Positions 41,108 to 50,186 of a stretch of DNA of 64,000 nt are shown in pieces. Under the pieces are notes generated by a model. The model made no database searches, was not told where the DNA came from, and saw only the letters and a program-made list of their open reading frames with translations. Made by a program: the position numbers and the translations under genes. The stretch comes from Rariloculus sp965263005 (lineage in GTDB: Bacteria > Pseudomonadota > Gammaproteobacteria > Steroidobacterales > Rariloculaceae), in the NCBI RefSeq assembly GCF_965263005.1, contig NZ_OZ253579.1:3348001-3412000 (forward strand), written 5' to 3'. The first letter of the stretch is position 1. Each line of letters begins with the position of its first letter.

Positions 41108-41922
41108 GCGCCACGGCGGCTCGCCCCCGGTTCCGTTCCCGGAACCGCTTTCCCCTTCGTTTGGTACCCTGGGTCAGGTCCTTCCTACGCCCTTCGGCGG
41201 CTCGGCTCTCACACCCGACGCAGCGCGCTGCCCGGGCCGCCACACACCGCCACCAGTACGCTGGACCTACCTTCTTCTACGCCCGAGTACGCAAAATCGT
41301 CTTTCCGCCCCGCCGGGAAAAGTGCGTCGCCTCATCCGTCGCATATATCGCCAGGAGAATACACAAATAACATCAATGGCTTGAACGCCAGATAGTGGCC
41401 ACTCGCAAGCCCCCAGCTTCCCTGGGGAATACGCTACTTCCGTTGATGCGTCGCACAACGCGTCGCAGATACACCCACATGCGTCGATCAACCGTGGCAG
41501 TTTGCGCCCTTCCTCGCGGACCGCGCCCGGGACCGTATGACGTCCCAATTCAATCGAGACTCCCGCGTCAACCGGTATCTAATCCGTCAAGACAGGCGCC
41601 TGAACGAAGCGAAACGGGGCGCAATTCGAACGGAAAATGCCGCGCCTCGAACGAAAACCAGCACAACTGTTCCAATAATTTAACGCGCAACGGGTTCGAT
41701 CCGATTCCCGGTCCTGCCCATTTGCGGGCCCCTCCCGTGCGAAACGGATCGCGTACCGGCCCCGACAGCGATCCAATTCGCCGCAGAACCCTATTTCGTC
41801 ATGCCAATCCTTGCTGGTTGCGGTACGGTTTCGCCAACACCTTGCCCACCCACGATCCGGGTCGGACGCCTTGCCTGGAGGGAATGGCCCCGGTATCGAG
41901 ACAAAACGGGAGATGAAGAACC

Positions 41923-42273
41923 ATGGCCAAGACCGTCAACAAGCACATTCGGATCGAGGCGGAGGTCTGGCAGCGCCTCGAAGCGGCGGCCAGGGATCGC
42001 AATACCACCGCGAACCGACTCCTCGCCGAGTTCGCCAAACAGTGGCTCAAGAACCGCGAATGGCCGTCGACCGATGCGCAAATTCTGGTGGCGCGCGCAT
42101 CTCTGTTCACTGCGCAAGCCATGGCCCGCAACATGGCCTCGGCAGGACGCGAGAAAGAAATCGGCGAAATCCGCCGCTACATCTCGACAATCGTTCCGGA
42201 TCTACCCTCGGATTCCCGGGCGATGAGCGAGCCAGATGTACAGACTACCGCCCCCGGACAAAAGGCTACGTAG
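41923..42273 (+). CDS. Ribbon-helix-helix DNA-binding protein, possible mobilisation accessory
   Basis: 116 aa from ATG 41923. The N-terminus (KTVNKHIRIEAEVWQRLEAA, then ARDRNTTANRLLAEFAKQWL) is a ribbon-helix-helix of the CopG/Arc type as found in MobC- or TraJ-like relaxosome proteins and plasmid regulators. The rest is helical, reads IRRYISTIVPDL and is followed by a loose tail. It sits beside the hairpin-rich region, which it may bind (inference). Confidence 0.7.
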   Translation: MAKTVNKHIRIEAEVWQRLEAAARDRNTTANRLLAEFAKQWLKNREWPSTDAQILVARASLFTAQAMARNMASAGREKEIGEIRRYISTIVPDLPSDSRAMSEPDVQTTAPGQKAT

Positions 42274-42704
42274 ACATTTCGCGCCACTAAATTGCATTGG
42301 CAGCGATGCCGAAGAACTTTCTCGCTTCGGATTCCCTCCACCCCAGCGTCTCCCCAACCAGCGCGAAGTGTTGGGATGCGACTTTCGCGGCTTCCTTGTG
42401 CCGGAGACGTGCAAGCGTCCGCCGGTGGTCATATTGTCCTACTCAAGCCCGCCACCTGGGCTGGCTGTCATCGTGCTCTTTATTCCCACAGCGCCTAACC
42501 CGCGACGACCCGGGCACCCCTTGTTGTCACACGCCTCGCAGTGAGACTGCCGAACGCGATGGACCAACTGCGACACGCTCTATACCATATCACTGAGGTA
42601 CCCATTTCCTTGCCAACTCGGTCGCGGCGCCACTGGTGCACGAGCGCTCAGCGTGAGCTAAAGTACTCGATCCATACAATTAATCAGCTAGCAACAATTA
42701 CCGT
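42274..42704. other. Intergenic boundary between element backbone and lower-GC cargo
   Basis: About 430 bases with no gene recognised. Base composition shifts to lower GC here. An AT-rich stretch (TACAATTAATCAGCTAGCAACAA) at about 42674-42698 probably holds the promoter of the HEPN gene. Confidence 0.4.
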
Positions 42705-43208
42705 GTGAGTAACATGGACCAAGAACGCAGCGAAATATCGTTTCGGCACCTTGAGATGCCGGCAGATTTGGCTTGTGAATTTTTGGCCGTGTTTTCCAGG
42801 TTAGAGTACGCACTCAAGGCTGCCAAGTACGCTCACGGAGACGCAACCCGCGTTGAGGCAGCGTGGGATACTTTCGCAAATAGCGTTAATGACGCATTCA
42901 CTTCAATTCCCGATCGAGACTTACAAGATGCCGTGAGCTTACTATTGGGCGCACCACCACGTAAGCAGGTTATCCGCGATGGCTTAGTCAAGTTTGTTGA
43001 GCAAGTAATCGATCGCAAACAATCGGACGCTCAACAGACGCTTCTGATGGTACGGACGGTCCGGAACAATCTCTTTCACGGCGGAAAATATCTTCCGCAC
43101 GGCGAAATCGAGGTAGGCAGGAACGAGTCATTGGTTCGCGCATCCCTAATCGTGCTCAATCACTGCGTCTCGTTGGACGACGCGGTAAACGACGCCTTTC
43201 AACGTTGA
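42705..43208 (+). CDS. HEPN-domain protein, candidate RNase toxin of a defence pair
   Basis: 167 aa from the GTG at 42705 (ATG at 42714 is an alternative). All-helical protein. The N-terminal FLAVFSRLEYALKAAKYAHG and the C-terminal MVRTVRNNLFHGGKYLPHG are typical of HEPN domains, with RNNLFH giving the catalytic Rx4H motif of HEPN ribonucleases. It is 132 bases upstream of and co-directional with the HD-HSP90-like ATPase gene. GC is lower than in the element backbone. Role as effector of a two-gene system is inferred. Confidence 0.75.
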   Translation: MSNMDQERSEISFRHLEMPADLACEFLAVFSRLEYALKAAKYAHGDATRVEAAWDTFANSVNDAFTSIPDRDLQDAVSLLLGAPPRKQVIRDGLVKFVEQVIDRKQSDAQQTLLMVRTVRNNLFHGGKYLPHGEIEVGRNESLVRASLIVLNHCVSLDDAVNDAFQR

Positions 43209-43340
43209 CCACTCTTCGCCGGCCAGCGTCAAAAAATAGCGCCGAAAGGGTGACCGACCATCTTCGATTGTATTCATTCTTTGGGCATAGGTTACCCTTG
43301 GTGGTGACCGTTCGGACGATAGGATATCGGAAGACTTTGA

Positions 43341-45962
43341 ATGATTGCTAGTGGACTAGATTTTCGCCAAACATGGCTTTGGCGACAGGCCTTTCAAACC
43401 CCACGTTTGGACAGCACTCCTGAGGAGCAAGAGTATTTCAGGACGCACTACCTCTCCATTCGGGACCGCTCAGCGCAGCTCGTTTCCCGAATCGCGGCCG
43501 ACATGCCCGGTTTGACTGTCCACGACATCACTCACCTGGATGCGCTGTGGGACACCGCGTCCTCGGTCGCCGAAGGCGCGGTCAACGTCAATCCGGCCGA
43601 GGCTTTTGTCCTTGGTGCTAGCATCCTCTTGCACGACGCGGCCATGAGCTTAGCGGCATACCCAGGCGGCTTGTCGGATCTTACAAAAACTTTAGCGTGG
43701 AAGGATGCGGTGGTGCGCCTCGCGCTTGCCTCAGAGGAAAGTAGAAAGGAACGTTTTGATGTTACGAACCCGCCAAAAGCTGTAGTAGAGAAAGTCCTTC
43801 CGGATGTTCTTCGTCAACTTCATGCAGAGCGTGCCGAGAAACTGGCTGAGCAGGCTTGGAACAACCCCGATGGATCAGCGGCACATTTAGTTGAAGACTC
43901 TGATCTGCGCACCTTCTACGGACCAACAATCGGTAAAATTGCCCACAGTCATTGGTGGTCTGTGCAAAGGCTTGAACAAGAATTCTCGCAAGACCTCGGT
44001 GCTCTTTCGAATCGCACCCACAATCGTGTGGATCGATTAATGCTCGCCTGTCTACTACGCGTGGCCGATGCCCTGCACCTTGACGGTCGGCGCGCTCCGC
44101 GTTTTCTCCGCGCTATCACAAATCCGAGTGGTATTTCCGCTCGTCACTGGGCGTTTCAGGAGCGATTGGCAAAGCCACATGTCGAGCTGGACGCCGTGGT
44201 TTTCACCACAGGTCAACCGTTTGGCCGCGAAGACGCAGAAGCGTGGTGGTTGGCGTACGATACTCTGAATGCTGTCGATCGTGAACTCCATGACGTCGAC
44301 CTGCTGTTACAGAGTCGAGGTCGAAAGATTCTTAAGGCTAGACGGGTAAAGGGTGCAGGATCCCCTGAGATTCTTGCACGATCAATTCAAACAAGAGATT
44401 GGCGCCCCGTCGACACCAGGCTTCAAGTTTCGGACGTTCCCAGAATTGTCGAACACCTGGGCGGATCCAAGCTTTACGGTGACAATCCGACAGTGGCTCT
44501 TCGCGAGCTTATTCAAAACGCCGCCGACGCGGTTCAGGCTCGGCGAAAATTTGAAAGTCGCTCAGATGATTGGGGAACGATTACCGTTGGCCTTATTTCG
44601 GAGGCTAACGAGTCATGGCTCATTGTTGAAGACAATGGTATTGGGATGTCGGAACATGTATTGACCGGACCATTGCTTGATTTCGGAACTTCCTTCTGGC
44701 TTTCATCGCTTGCAACTGAGGAGTTTCCTGGTCTCTTGGCGGCCGGTATGCATGCTATTGGACGTTTTGGCATAGGGTTCTTTTCTGTCTTCATGCTTGG
44801 ATCCGTTGTTCGCGTGTACTCACGCCGTTGCGACAAGGGGAGAGAAACGGGTCGGCTATTGGAGTTTCGCGACGGCACTAGTGCGCGACCCATTCTATCG
44901 CCAACGTCCGAGCTTCCTTTGCCAATTGACGGTGGAACGCGAGTTGAAGTCCAATTGAAGAAAAATCCGCATAAGTCGGGTGGCCTACTTCATGTTGATT
45001 CGTACTTCAAGAAAACAGTATCTTTGGATGCTCTGGTTGGAGCCGTGGCGCCAAATCTCGATGTGGCTGTTTTGGCGAATACCGATAAAGAATTACTGCC
45101 GGTTGCAAAGCCGGGTGACTGGTTGAAGATAAGCGATGTTGATTTGCTGTACCGACTGGATCCGACCCTTAAACGCGAGAAAACTGACATCGCGAATGCC
45201 AGCAGGGCTTTGATGCAACCTATAACAGATTCCGATGGTCGCGTTTATGGTCGGGCTTTCATCTTGCCTGCCCCGTATCCCTTTTCCAATGAGTGTGGGT
45301 GGGTAACCATTTCAGGACTGCGAGCCGCTCCACTACGTAACGTGAGGGGCGTATTTTTAGGCGAGGCAACGACAGCATCAAGGGATTCTGCTAATCCACT
45401 CATAACGGCTGAGGCGATAGCTTCTTGGGCGACGAAACAAGCGGAGATGATTGGCGCGTTAGTGAAGGACGAGGAGCGTCAGGCGCGCTCCGCGGAAGTT
45501 GTACTCGAATGTGGAGGTGAAATAAAGGACCTCAAGATAGTTCAATGGGCATCGGATTGGTTGTCGGCGAGTGAGTTTGAGAAGAAATTTCTCTGCTCAA
45601 CAAAATTGGCAATCAGCTTTGATGGGGAATTTGACTATGATGAAGATCATGATGAAGTTCATCCGAGAGAGTTTCGGGACGATTTTGATATTTCCGACGA
45701 CGTAGCATTTGTGCTGAGGCACAATGGTAGCATTCTCACAGTAGGAAACACCAGTTGGCCGAGATCCATTTCCGAACGCCAAAGGACTCAAAATTCAAAC
45801 GTATCAGAGTACGTGAGAGCGATGATTATGCGGCTATGGGGCGACAACGTGGATGAAAGTAACGAGGACTGTGTTGTAGGCACAGTAAACGGTACCGATA
45901 TTTCGCGTCAACTCCTGGTATTTCGTTCCGCGGATAAAGAAGGGTGGGTGCAACTTTCTTAA
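43341..45962 (+). CDS. HD phosphohydrolase-HSP90-like ATPase fusion protein
   Basis: 873 aa. The N-terminal HD domain has VHDITHLDALW (61-70), LLHDAAM (97-103) and a later Asp in LRVADALHLD (239-248). An HSP90/GHKL ATPase follows, with N-box ALRELIQNAADAVQA (386-400), EDNGIGM (430-436) and GRFGIGFFSVF (474-484). A middle HSP90-like region (~500-690) and a unique C-terminal part complete it. A chaperone-type ATPase fused to a nuclease/phosphohydrolase beside a HEPN protein has the make-up of a phage-defence system. I know of no named system with exactly this pair. No transmembrane segment is seen; cytoplasmic. Confidence 0.82.
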   Translation: MIASGLDFRQTWLWRQAFQTPRLDSTPEEQEYFRTHYLSIRDRSAQLVSRIAADMPGLTVHDITHLDALWDTASSVAEGAVNVNPAEAFVLGASILLHDAAMSLAAYPGGLSDLTKTLAWKDAVVRLALASEESRKERFDVTNPPKAVVEKVLPDVLRQLHAERAEKLAEQAWNNPDGSAAHLVEDSDLRTFYGPTIGKIAHSHWWSVQRLEQEFSQDLGALSNRTHNRVDRLMLACLLRVADALHLDGRRAPRFLRAITNPSGISARHWAFQERLAKPHVELDAVVFTTGQPFGREDAEAWWLAYDTLNAVDRELHDVDLLLQSRGRKILKARRVKGAGSPEILARSIQTRDWRPVDTRLQVSDVPRIVEHLGGSKLYGDNPTVALRELIQNAADAVQARRKFESRSDDWGTITVGLISEANESWLIVEDNGIGMSEHVLTGPLLDFGTSFWLSSLATEEFPGLLAAGMHAIGRFGIGFFSVFMLGSVVRVYSRRCDKGRETGRLLEFRDGTSARPILSPTSELPLPIDGGTRVEVQLKKNPHKSGGLLHVDSYFKKTVSLDALVGAVAPNLDVAVLANTDKELLPVAKPGDWLKISDVDLLYRLDPTLKREKTDIANASRALMQPITDSDGRVYGRAFILPAPYPFSNECGWVTISGLRAAPLRNVRGVFLGEATTASRDSANPLITAEAIASWATKQAEMIGALVKDEERQARSAEVVLECGGEIKDLKIVQWASDWLSASEFEKKFLCSTKLAISFDGEFDYDEDHDEVHPREFRDDFDISDDVAFVLRHNGSILTVGNTSWPRSISERQRTQNSNVSEYVRAMIMRLWGDNVDESNEDCVVGTVNGTDISRQLLVFRSADKEGWVQLS

Positions 45963-46343
45963 CCGAACCGCGGCAAGATGAGCCGCCCCGGTGTCAATGC
46001 CGAACTAATTTTCCCCAGTTGTCTGATATCGGGGGCAAGTCCACGACCGCAGAAATCACAAGCCATTAGCCGTCCACGAGACCGGGGTAACTTCACGAAT
46101 GGTATCGAGAGTTTCTCAAACATTCTTAAGGGTGCCCATAAGCACCCTTTCCACAAGCTCAGACTGAGCCAATAAATCTAATGGAACCCAGAATCAGAAA
46201 ACAAAATCGTTAGCCCCCAAATGTCAGCCATCCGAAGCAGAGCAACGGGAAGATATCCTAGTTGATTTGAATGTTTGGGAATTTACTAGACCCGTGCTTC
46301 AACAAATCGAAGTGAATCAAGCGGATAAACCGGAGGACGCGCA
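45963..46343. other. Intergenic region after the HD-HSP90 gene
   Basis: About 380 bases without a recognised gene. AATTTTCCCCAGTTGTCTG near 46008 has the look of an insertion-sequence end, but no transposase frame accompanies it. Confidence 0.35.
46128..46152 (+). terminator. Possible terminator hairpin
   Basis: Perfect 8-base stem AAGGGTGC (46128-46135) / GCACCCTT (46142-46149), loop CCATAA, only a short T run after it. About 165 bases downstream of the HD-HSP90 stop. Confidence 0.45.
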
Positions 46344-46388
46344 ATGACAAGAGTTATTCGCCACGGCATAGAAGCTCATTATGATTGA
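46344..46388 (+). CDS. 14-codon leader or truncated gene start
   Basis: GGAGGACGCGCA-ATG at 46344 gives MTRVIRHGIEAHYD and stops at TGA 46386-46388, overlapping the ATG (46381) of the next frame by 8 bases. Either a translationally coupled leader peptide or the frameshifted beginning of the next gene. Confidence 0.4.
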   Translation: MTRVIRHGIEAHYD

Positions 46389-46635
46389 ACAGAACGTATT
46401 GGAACGGATTTACAAAATCTGTAATGGGAAGCGCATACATAACGTTACGTATGTCTATGCTCGTATGCCCGATACCCCGCATCATGTAGTCGATGAGGGT
46501 ATTGAGATATGGGTTGACCTAGGTAGATTGCAAGCTGACATCAACCGGCAGGATTTAATGGACGGACCCATCCGTGCGATCAGCAATATTCGGGGATGGG
46601 AAGTCGGGGAGGATGCCCCGCTTGACTCAGGGTAG
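46381..46635 (+). CDS. Small hypothetical protein
   Basis: 84 aa from ATG 46381. Reads NVLERIYKICNGKRIHNVTY, VYARMPDTPHHVVDEGIEIW. No family recognised. It lacks its own ribosome binding site but overlaps a 14-codon frame that has one, which suggests translational coupling. Ends next to a transposase remnant. Confidence 0.5.
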   Translation: MIEQNVLERIYKICNGKRIHNVTYVYARMPDTPHHVVDEGIEIWVDLGRLQADINRQDLMDGPIRAISNIRGWEVGEDAPLDSG

Positions 46636-46699
46636 GGAATACAAAATTATTTGTGCGACTCACGGACATTTTTTCAATTTGCGGAGTCGTAAGTCCAGC

Positions 46700-47118
46700 C
46701 GATAAATCCGTTCCTGGTTTCGCTCCTTTGCCGGGTGGTAGAGCGCGTGGACATCGTCCCAGAGCGGGGTCGACTCTAGCAGAGTCGCATGCCACTTCCA
46801 TGGGGGTCTTCCCACCTAATGCGCCATGAGGCTGCCGCCAGTTGTAATGGAACTGCCACTCGGCTAACCGGTCGTCCAGGTTCTGCATTGCGTAGAACTC
46901 GATCTTGTCTTCTGTGATCGCTCAACCTTGCCGTTAACTTGGGGTGCACCGGGACGGATCGATCGAAATGTGATCGCGTATTCGATGAGCTGTTCCTGCA
47001 CCGCGTAGGCAAAGAACTCCGATCCGCGGTCGGTCTGCATGCGTTGGATGATGTCGAACCCGCGCTTCTCGAGCAGCGCCCGGGCGCGTTTGAGCATGGT
47101 GATCTTGCCGGTGCCGAC
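46700..47118 (-). pseudogene. IS481-like integrase-core transposase fragment
   Basis: QRMQTDRGSEFFAYAVQEQL, then SIRPGAPQVNGKVERSQKT in one frame and, after a frameshift near 46895, AEWQFHYNWRQPHGALGGKT in another. These are the last catalytic segments and C-terminus of an rve/IS481-type transposase. The N-terminal part is replaced by a TraI fragment. A TGGTCCCCGAAATTTGGAC sequence at about 47256-47274 (minus strand) looks like an insertion-sequence end. Confidence 0.75.
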
Positions 47119-47241
47119 ATAACCCTGAACACCGATCACCCGGTCCTTCTCCCACAGAATTAATTTCACGGCTGCTTCCTGTCCGGCGGTCAGTGGGCCG
47201 TTGCGCAGCGCCTCGTCCACGGCCCGCCCACGCCTGGGCAT
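47118..47241 (-). pseudogene. TraI/MobF relaxase helicase fragment fused to the transposase remnant
   Basis: LTAGQEAAVKLILWEKDRVI, then GVQGYVGTGKITMLKRARAL, LEKRGFDI: the start of the TraI helicase domain with Walker A altered to GTGKIT (Thr replaced by Ile after GK). It then switches abruptly to transposase sequence. Confidence 0.75.
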
Positions 47242-47284
47242 CGCACCTTACAGGGTTGTCCAAATTTCGGGGACCACTTGTGTT

Positions 47285-48071
47285 GGCGGCGATGGATTTT
47301 TCGTGGTGGGTGTAGCCCCGGGAAATCAGCCGTTCGGTTTCAAGCACGGGTCCCTTCACTTGTCCGTCGCGAATGAGCCGATTCCGGACGATGCCGTTGA
47401 TCTGCTGGCGAAACGCGTCTCTCGGGGCCATGAGTCCGGCGTTCTCCCGTTCCCTCGGCGAGAGTTTCAGCCAACGCGCGGCAGCAGCGCCCGCGAGATT
47501 GTCCGGCTTGACTTCGGCGATGTTCGATCCGAGTTTCTCAAACGCCTTTTTGATGTCCCCGCCCAGGCTCGCCTCAACCGCGGCTTTGAGCTCTGGATCG
47601 CGCTGGCGCATGATTTCCGACATCACCGCCGTTTTCATGCCCGCCTGCTGCAGTTGTACAGACGGTTTGCCGGCATCGACGGCATCGCGTTGCTTGCCGT
47701 CGTCGACGAACACCATACGGCGCAAGCGCAATTCCCGGGCGATGCGAAGGAGATTTCTCGCTTAGACGGTGGAGGCGAGCGAGCCTTCGTCCACCACCAG
47801 TACCGTCTTTTTGAACGCAGCGCATGTCCCGCGCCCCCTTTCGGGTGAGCCGGCCCTCGGCCACGCCGGCGTTGCGTGCCAGCAACCGTTGCAGGATTTC
47901 GCTTTCGATGCCGGATTCAGCCGCCAGGGTTTGGGCGGCCGACGCCGACGGGGCCAGCCCCTTGACGTCGAAACCGCGCTTCTCAATGAGCGCCCGGGCG
48001 CGTTTGAGCATGGTGGTCTTGCCGCTGCCGGCATAGCCCTGCACCCCGATCACCCGATCGTTTTCGGACAC
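47285..48071 (-). pseudogene. TraI/MobF conjugative relaxase, helicase-domain fragment with frameshifts
   Basis: From the right: SENDRVIGVQGYAGSGKTTM (Walker A intact) and LAPSASAAQTLAAESGI. After frame changes near 47760-47850 come VLVVDEGSLAS, RMVFVDDGKQRDAVDAGKPS, QLQQAGMKTAVMSEIMRQRD and VLETERLISRGYTHHEKSIA. This is the accessory helicase part of a TraI-type relaxase, without the relaxase domain itself. Conjugation cannot be driven from here. Confidence 0.82.
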
Positions 48072-48262
48072 AACCTACCCGCCCAGACCGGCGGGCAACT
48101 CCTGTTCCGTCTCGTCAGCAAACTCAATGAAGTCACCTCGATCGCCATATACGTTATTCGGAATCCGCCACTGGCCGGACTTTTCCACGCTTTGCCCACC
48201 ACTCCCAGTGTGATCGAAGCACTCGGGCGCGACGTCGGTTTGCACGAAATCGCTGCGTCCGA

Positions 48263-48904
48263 TCAATCTTCCGGAAGCCTGTTTCCCTGGCTGTCGAACC
48301 GATTCCTCCGGGACTCCTTGAACGATCTAAACTCAGTGTCGAAGCGCTTTTGCAGCGCATCACGGACTGGGTATCCATGCAGAGCGATGAAGAGGGCGTA
48401 CACGAGTGCCCGATAGCTGGAAGGCGAGTACAACGTGCCTTCGTGCTTCTGCTGCCAGGGGTATCTGGTTTTTGTGATCGGGTTAGCGCCTAGGAAGTTG
48501 AGGAAGGAAAACACAGTCTCATAGACGTCCCACGTCCACTCTACTTCGGCGTTGAGAATCCATTTGTACGTGTCCTCGACGGCGTCCCTGTCTGTCTCGG
48601 GCAGCATTCTGTAAAGGTGGGACAGATTGTGCGTCTCCGTCCGGCGGGTGCCAAGGAGAGCGAGTCGCGCTTGAAGAAGCATTTCCACCACATACTGGGA
48701 GATAATCTGTCTACCGATTCCCCACCCCATTCGGACAGCGGGCAGTTGCGCGTCCTCGGGGCATTCGGCTTCCGCATAAAGCGCCAGCCCGTCGAGATAG
48801 TAGAGGTACTTGGCTAGGAACTCGCGACGCTTCGCCTCAGAGTCGGATACCGGTTTGCTTTGCGTCAAGGCTGTCTGGCTCGAACTCCGTGTCTTCCGTT
48901 TCAT
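48263..48904 (-). CDS. HEPN-like helical protein
   Basis: 213 aa from ATG 48902-48904. Helical, with ETHNLSHLYRMLPETDRDAV, a segment typical of HEPN-type proteins of the 'H-L..LY..LP' kind; a clean Rx4-6H catalytic motif is not evident, so it may be non-catalytic. C-terminal part: SSYRALVYALFIALHGYPVR. Lower GC than the conjugative backbone. It lies alone between the TraI remnants and the Druantia block; a defence role is inferred only from family and place. Confidence 0.6.
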   Translation of the reverse strand: MKRKTRSSSQTALTQSKPVSDSEAKRREFLAKYLYYLDGLALYAEAECPEDAQLPAVRMGWGIGRQIISQYVVEMLLQARLALLGTRRTETHNLSHLYRMLPETDRDAVEDTYKWILNAEVEWTWDVYETVFSFLNFLGANPITKTRYPWQQKHEGTLYSPSSYRALVYALFIALHGYPVRDALQKRFDTEFRSFKESRRNRFDSQGNRLPED

Positions 48905-49242
48905 GATCGTTTCGCAATCTCTCGTCGTCCGTCGCAATGTGGATCCTGACTACCGGTGCCGGTTGAAGGCAGGCGCGCAGAACTGTAGTTCAAACCGGAC
49001 GCGGGGTCAGCCACGGATGGCTCATTCTCCAATGGCCCGACCAGCCCGCTGTGCCGCACAGGGGCGGCAAGACCGCATTGTACGGGCACTCCAGTGCACC
49101 AACGGCGTCTATTCCTCCTTTATCCACACCGACCTCCTCAACGATCCACATGTTCCTGAAAGCCCCTCCACGACCGCAAGCCACGTTAGGCGCAGTAAAC
49201 GAAGCCGAGAATATGAAATTCTCCGGCCGCATCGGTAGACCA
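48905..49242. other. Intergenic region
   Basis: About 340 bases. An open frame reading leftward from 49268 (92 codons) overlaps the end of the DUF6615 gene but shows no recognisable domain, so it is not called. Confidence 0.35.
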
Positions 49243-50115
49243 CTAACCATCTTCGGCATCTCGCACAATCACGGCACCAGCGATTCCGGGAAATTCGCGC
49301 TGCAACCAGGCAGGCAACTCCGTATCGCCCTCCACCCGCGCTTGCAGGATGCGTTCCGCATTTTGGAATAATGCGGGTAAGCCCGTTTTAGGTTCGAACG
49401 GAGGCACCAATTCGGGACCAAGTCCATCCTCCTCGGTCATACCTTCGAACAATATTGAGAGTCCGGCCGCTGCCGCACCGGCTGAACCCAGAGCGCCTTG
49501 TTGACCGGTGCCCCGTGAACAGAGTAGGCAGTGTAATGGCACTGAGTGAAGTCGATGGCAATCGAATTTCTTGTCGGGCCTCGCTTTTCCGACATTGAAC
49601 GCCGACGCAACCGAAACGCCCCAGCTTTCCGGAAGTGACGACCGAGTTAGGCCAAGTGTCCTACACGAGTTCCGCGGAACGCGCCTGGGGTCGCTTAGGT
49701 GGTTGTAGAAAGCATATACCGGCGGCAACCCGTACCGTTGGGCACTGGCAATAAGCGTCTCCAACTGCGGGACTGAACGCTTTAGTCCGCTTGACCGCCC
49801 TCGATAGTACAGCTCCGAGTACTCCCGGTCCTGATCGTCCAAGCGCTTCGCCTGCACAAGCAGAGCTTGGCAAGAACTCCCGTCTGGGCCTACGAAAGCC
49901 CAAGCCCAATCAGCACCAATCTTTGACTCTCGTTTCGGAGTGAACGGAATGATCGAGACGTTGCCAGGAAAAAATTCGACAAGATCGAGAAGAAACACCT
50001 CTGTCACGGTCGGCTCGTTGTAACTTAAACCACTCCGCTTGGCCGCGCCGCGGCGTTGCCACACGCCTATGGACAAACGTAGTAGACAGAGTTGTTGCGC
50101 ACTTAAGAGGGACAT
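49243..50115 (-). CDS. DUF6615 family, restriction-endonuclease-like protein
   Basis: 290 aa from ATG 50113-50115, where the family's usual start MSLLSAQQLCLLRLSIGVWQ begins (an upstream extension to 50172 is open). Conserved core LSYNEPTVTEVFLLDL, then KIGADWAWAFVGPDG and ALLVQAKRLDDQDREYSELY has the E...(G)AD...QxK arrangement of PD-(D/E)XK nucleases. The C-terminal half is less conserved. It starts 72 bases after the DruE stop on the same strand, so it may belong to the Druantia transcription unit as an accessory nuclease (inference). Confidence 0.7.
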   Translation of the reverse strand: MSLLSAQQLCLLRLSIGVWQRRGAAKRSGLSYNEPTVTEVFLLDLVEFFPGNVSIIPFTPKRESKIGADWAWAFVGPDGSSCQALLVQAKRLDDQDREYSELYYRGRSSGLKRSVPQLETLIASAQRYGLPPVYAFYNHLSDPRRVPRNSCRTLGLTRSSLPESWGVSVASAFNVGKARPDKKFDCHRLHSVPLHCLLCSRGTGQQGALGSAGAAAAGLSILFEGMTEEDGLGPELVPPFEPKTGLPALFQNAERILQARVEGDTELPAWLQREFPGIAGAVIVRDAEDG

Positions 50116-50186
50116 CACGGAGTAGCGAAGAAAATCAAGAGAATAGCTCGCAGGCGCTCCGATACATGGCAATCGAGGAAGAAAAC

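Larger units (their letters stand above)
40668..41922. other. Hairpin-rich non-coding region, possible transfer or replication origin
   Basis: 1.25 kb without a convincing gene between the element genes and an RHH DNA-binding protein. It is packed with short GC palindromes (GGCGCCTCCGGCGCC, GCGGCGGCTACGCCGC, and two copies of a 9-base-stem hairpin). From about 41300 on it becomes AT-richer (ATAATTTAACGCG near 41675). An oriT or oriV would be expected beside such an RHH gene, but no nic site was identified. Confidence 0.35.

Noticed and set aside
40689..41384. 231-codon plus-strand frame across the hairpin-rich region
   Set aside because: Composition follows the palindromes (Arg/Ser/Pro rich), no ribosome binding site and no domain.
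41690..41730. GGGTTCGATCCGATTCCCGG resembling a tRNA 3' end that could mark an integration site
   Set aside because: No cloverleaf could be built upstream and no CCA context; not called.
48990..49268. 92-codon minus-strand frame overlapping the end of the DUF6615 gene
   Set aside because: Coupled start is possible, but there is no domain, no conserved-looking core and the end is low complexity; not enough to call.
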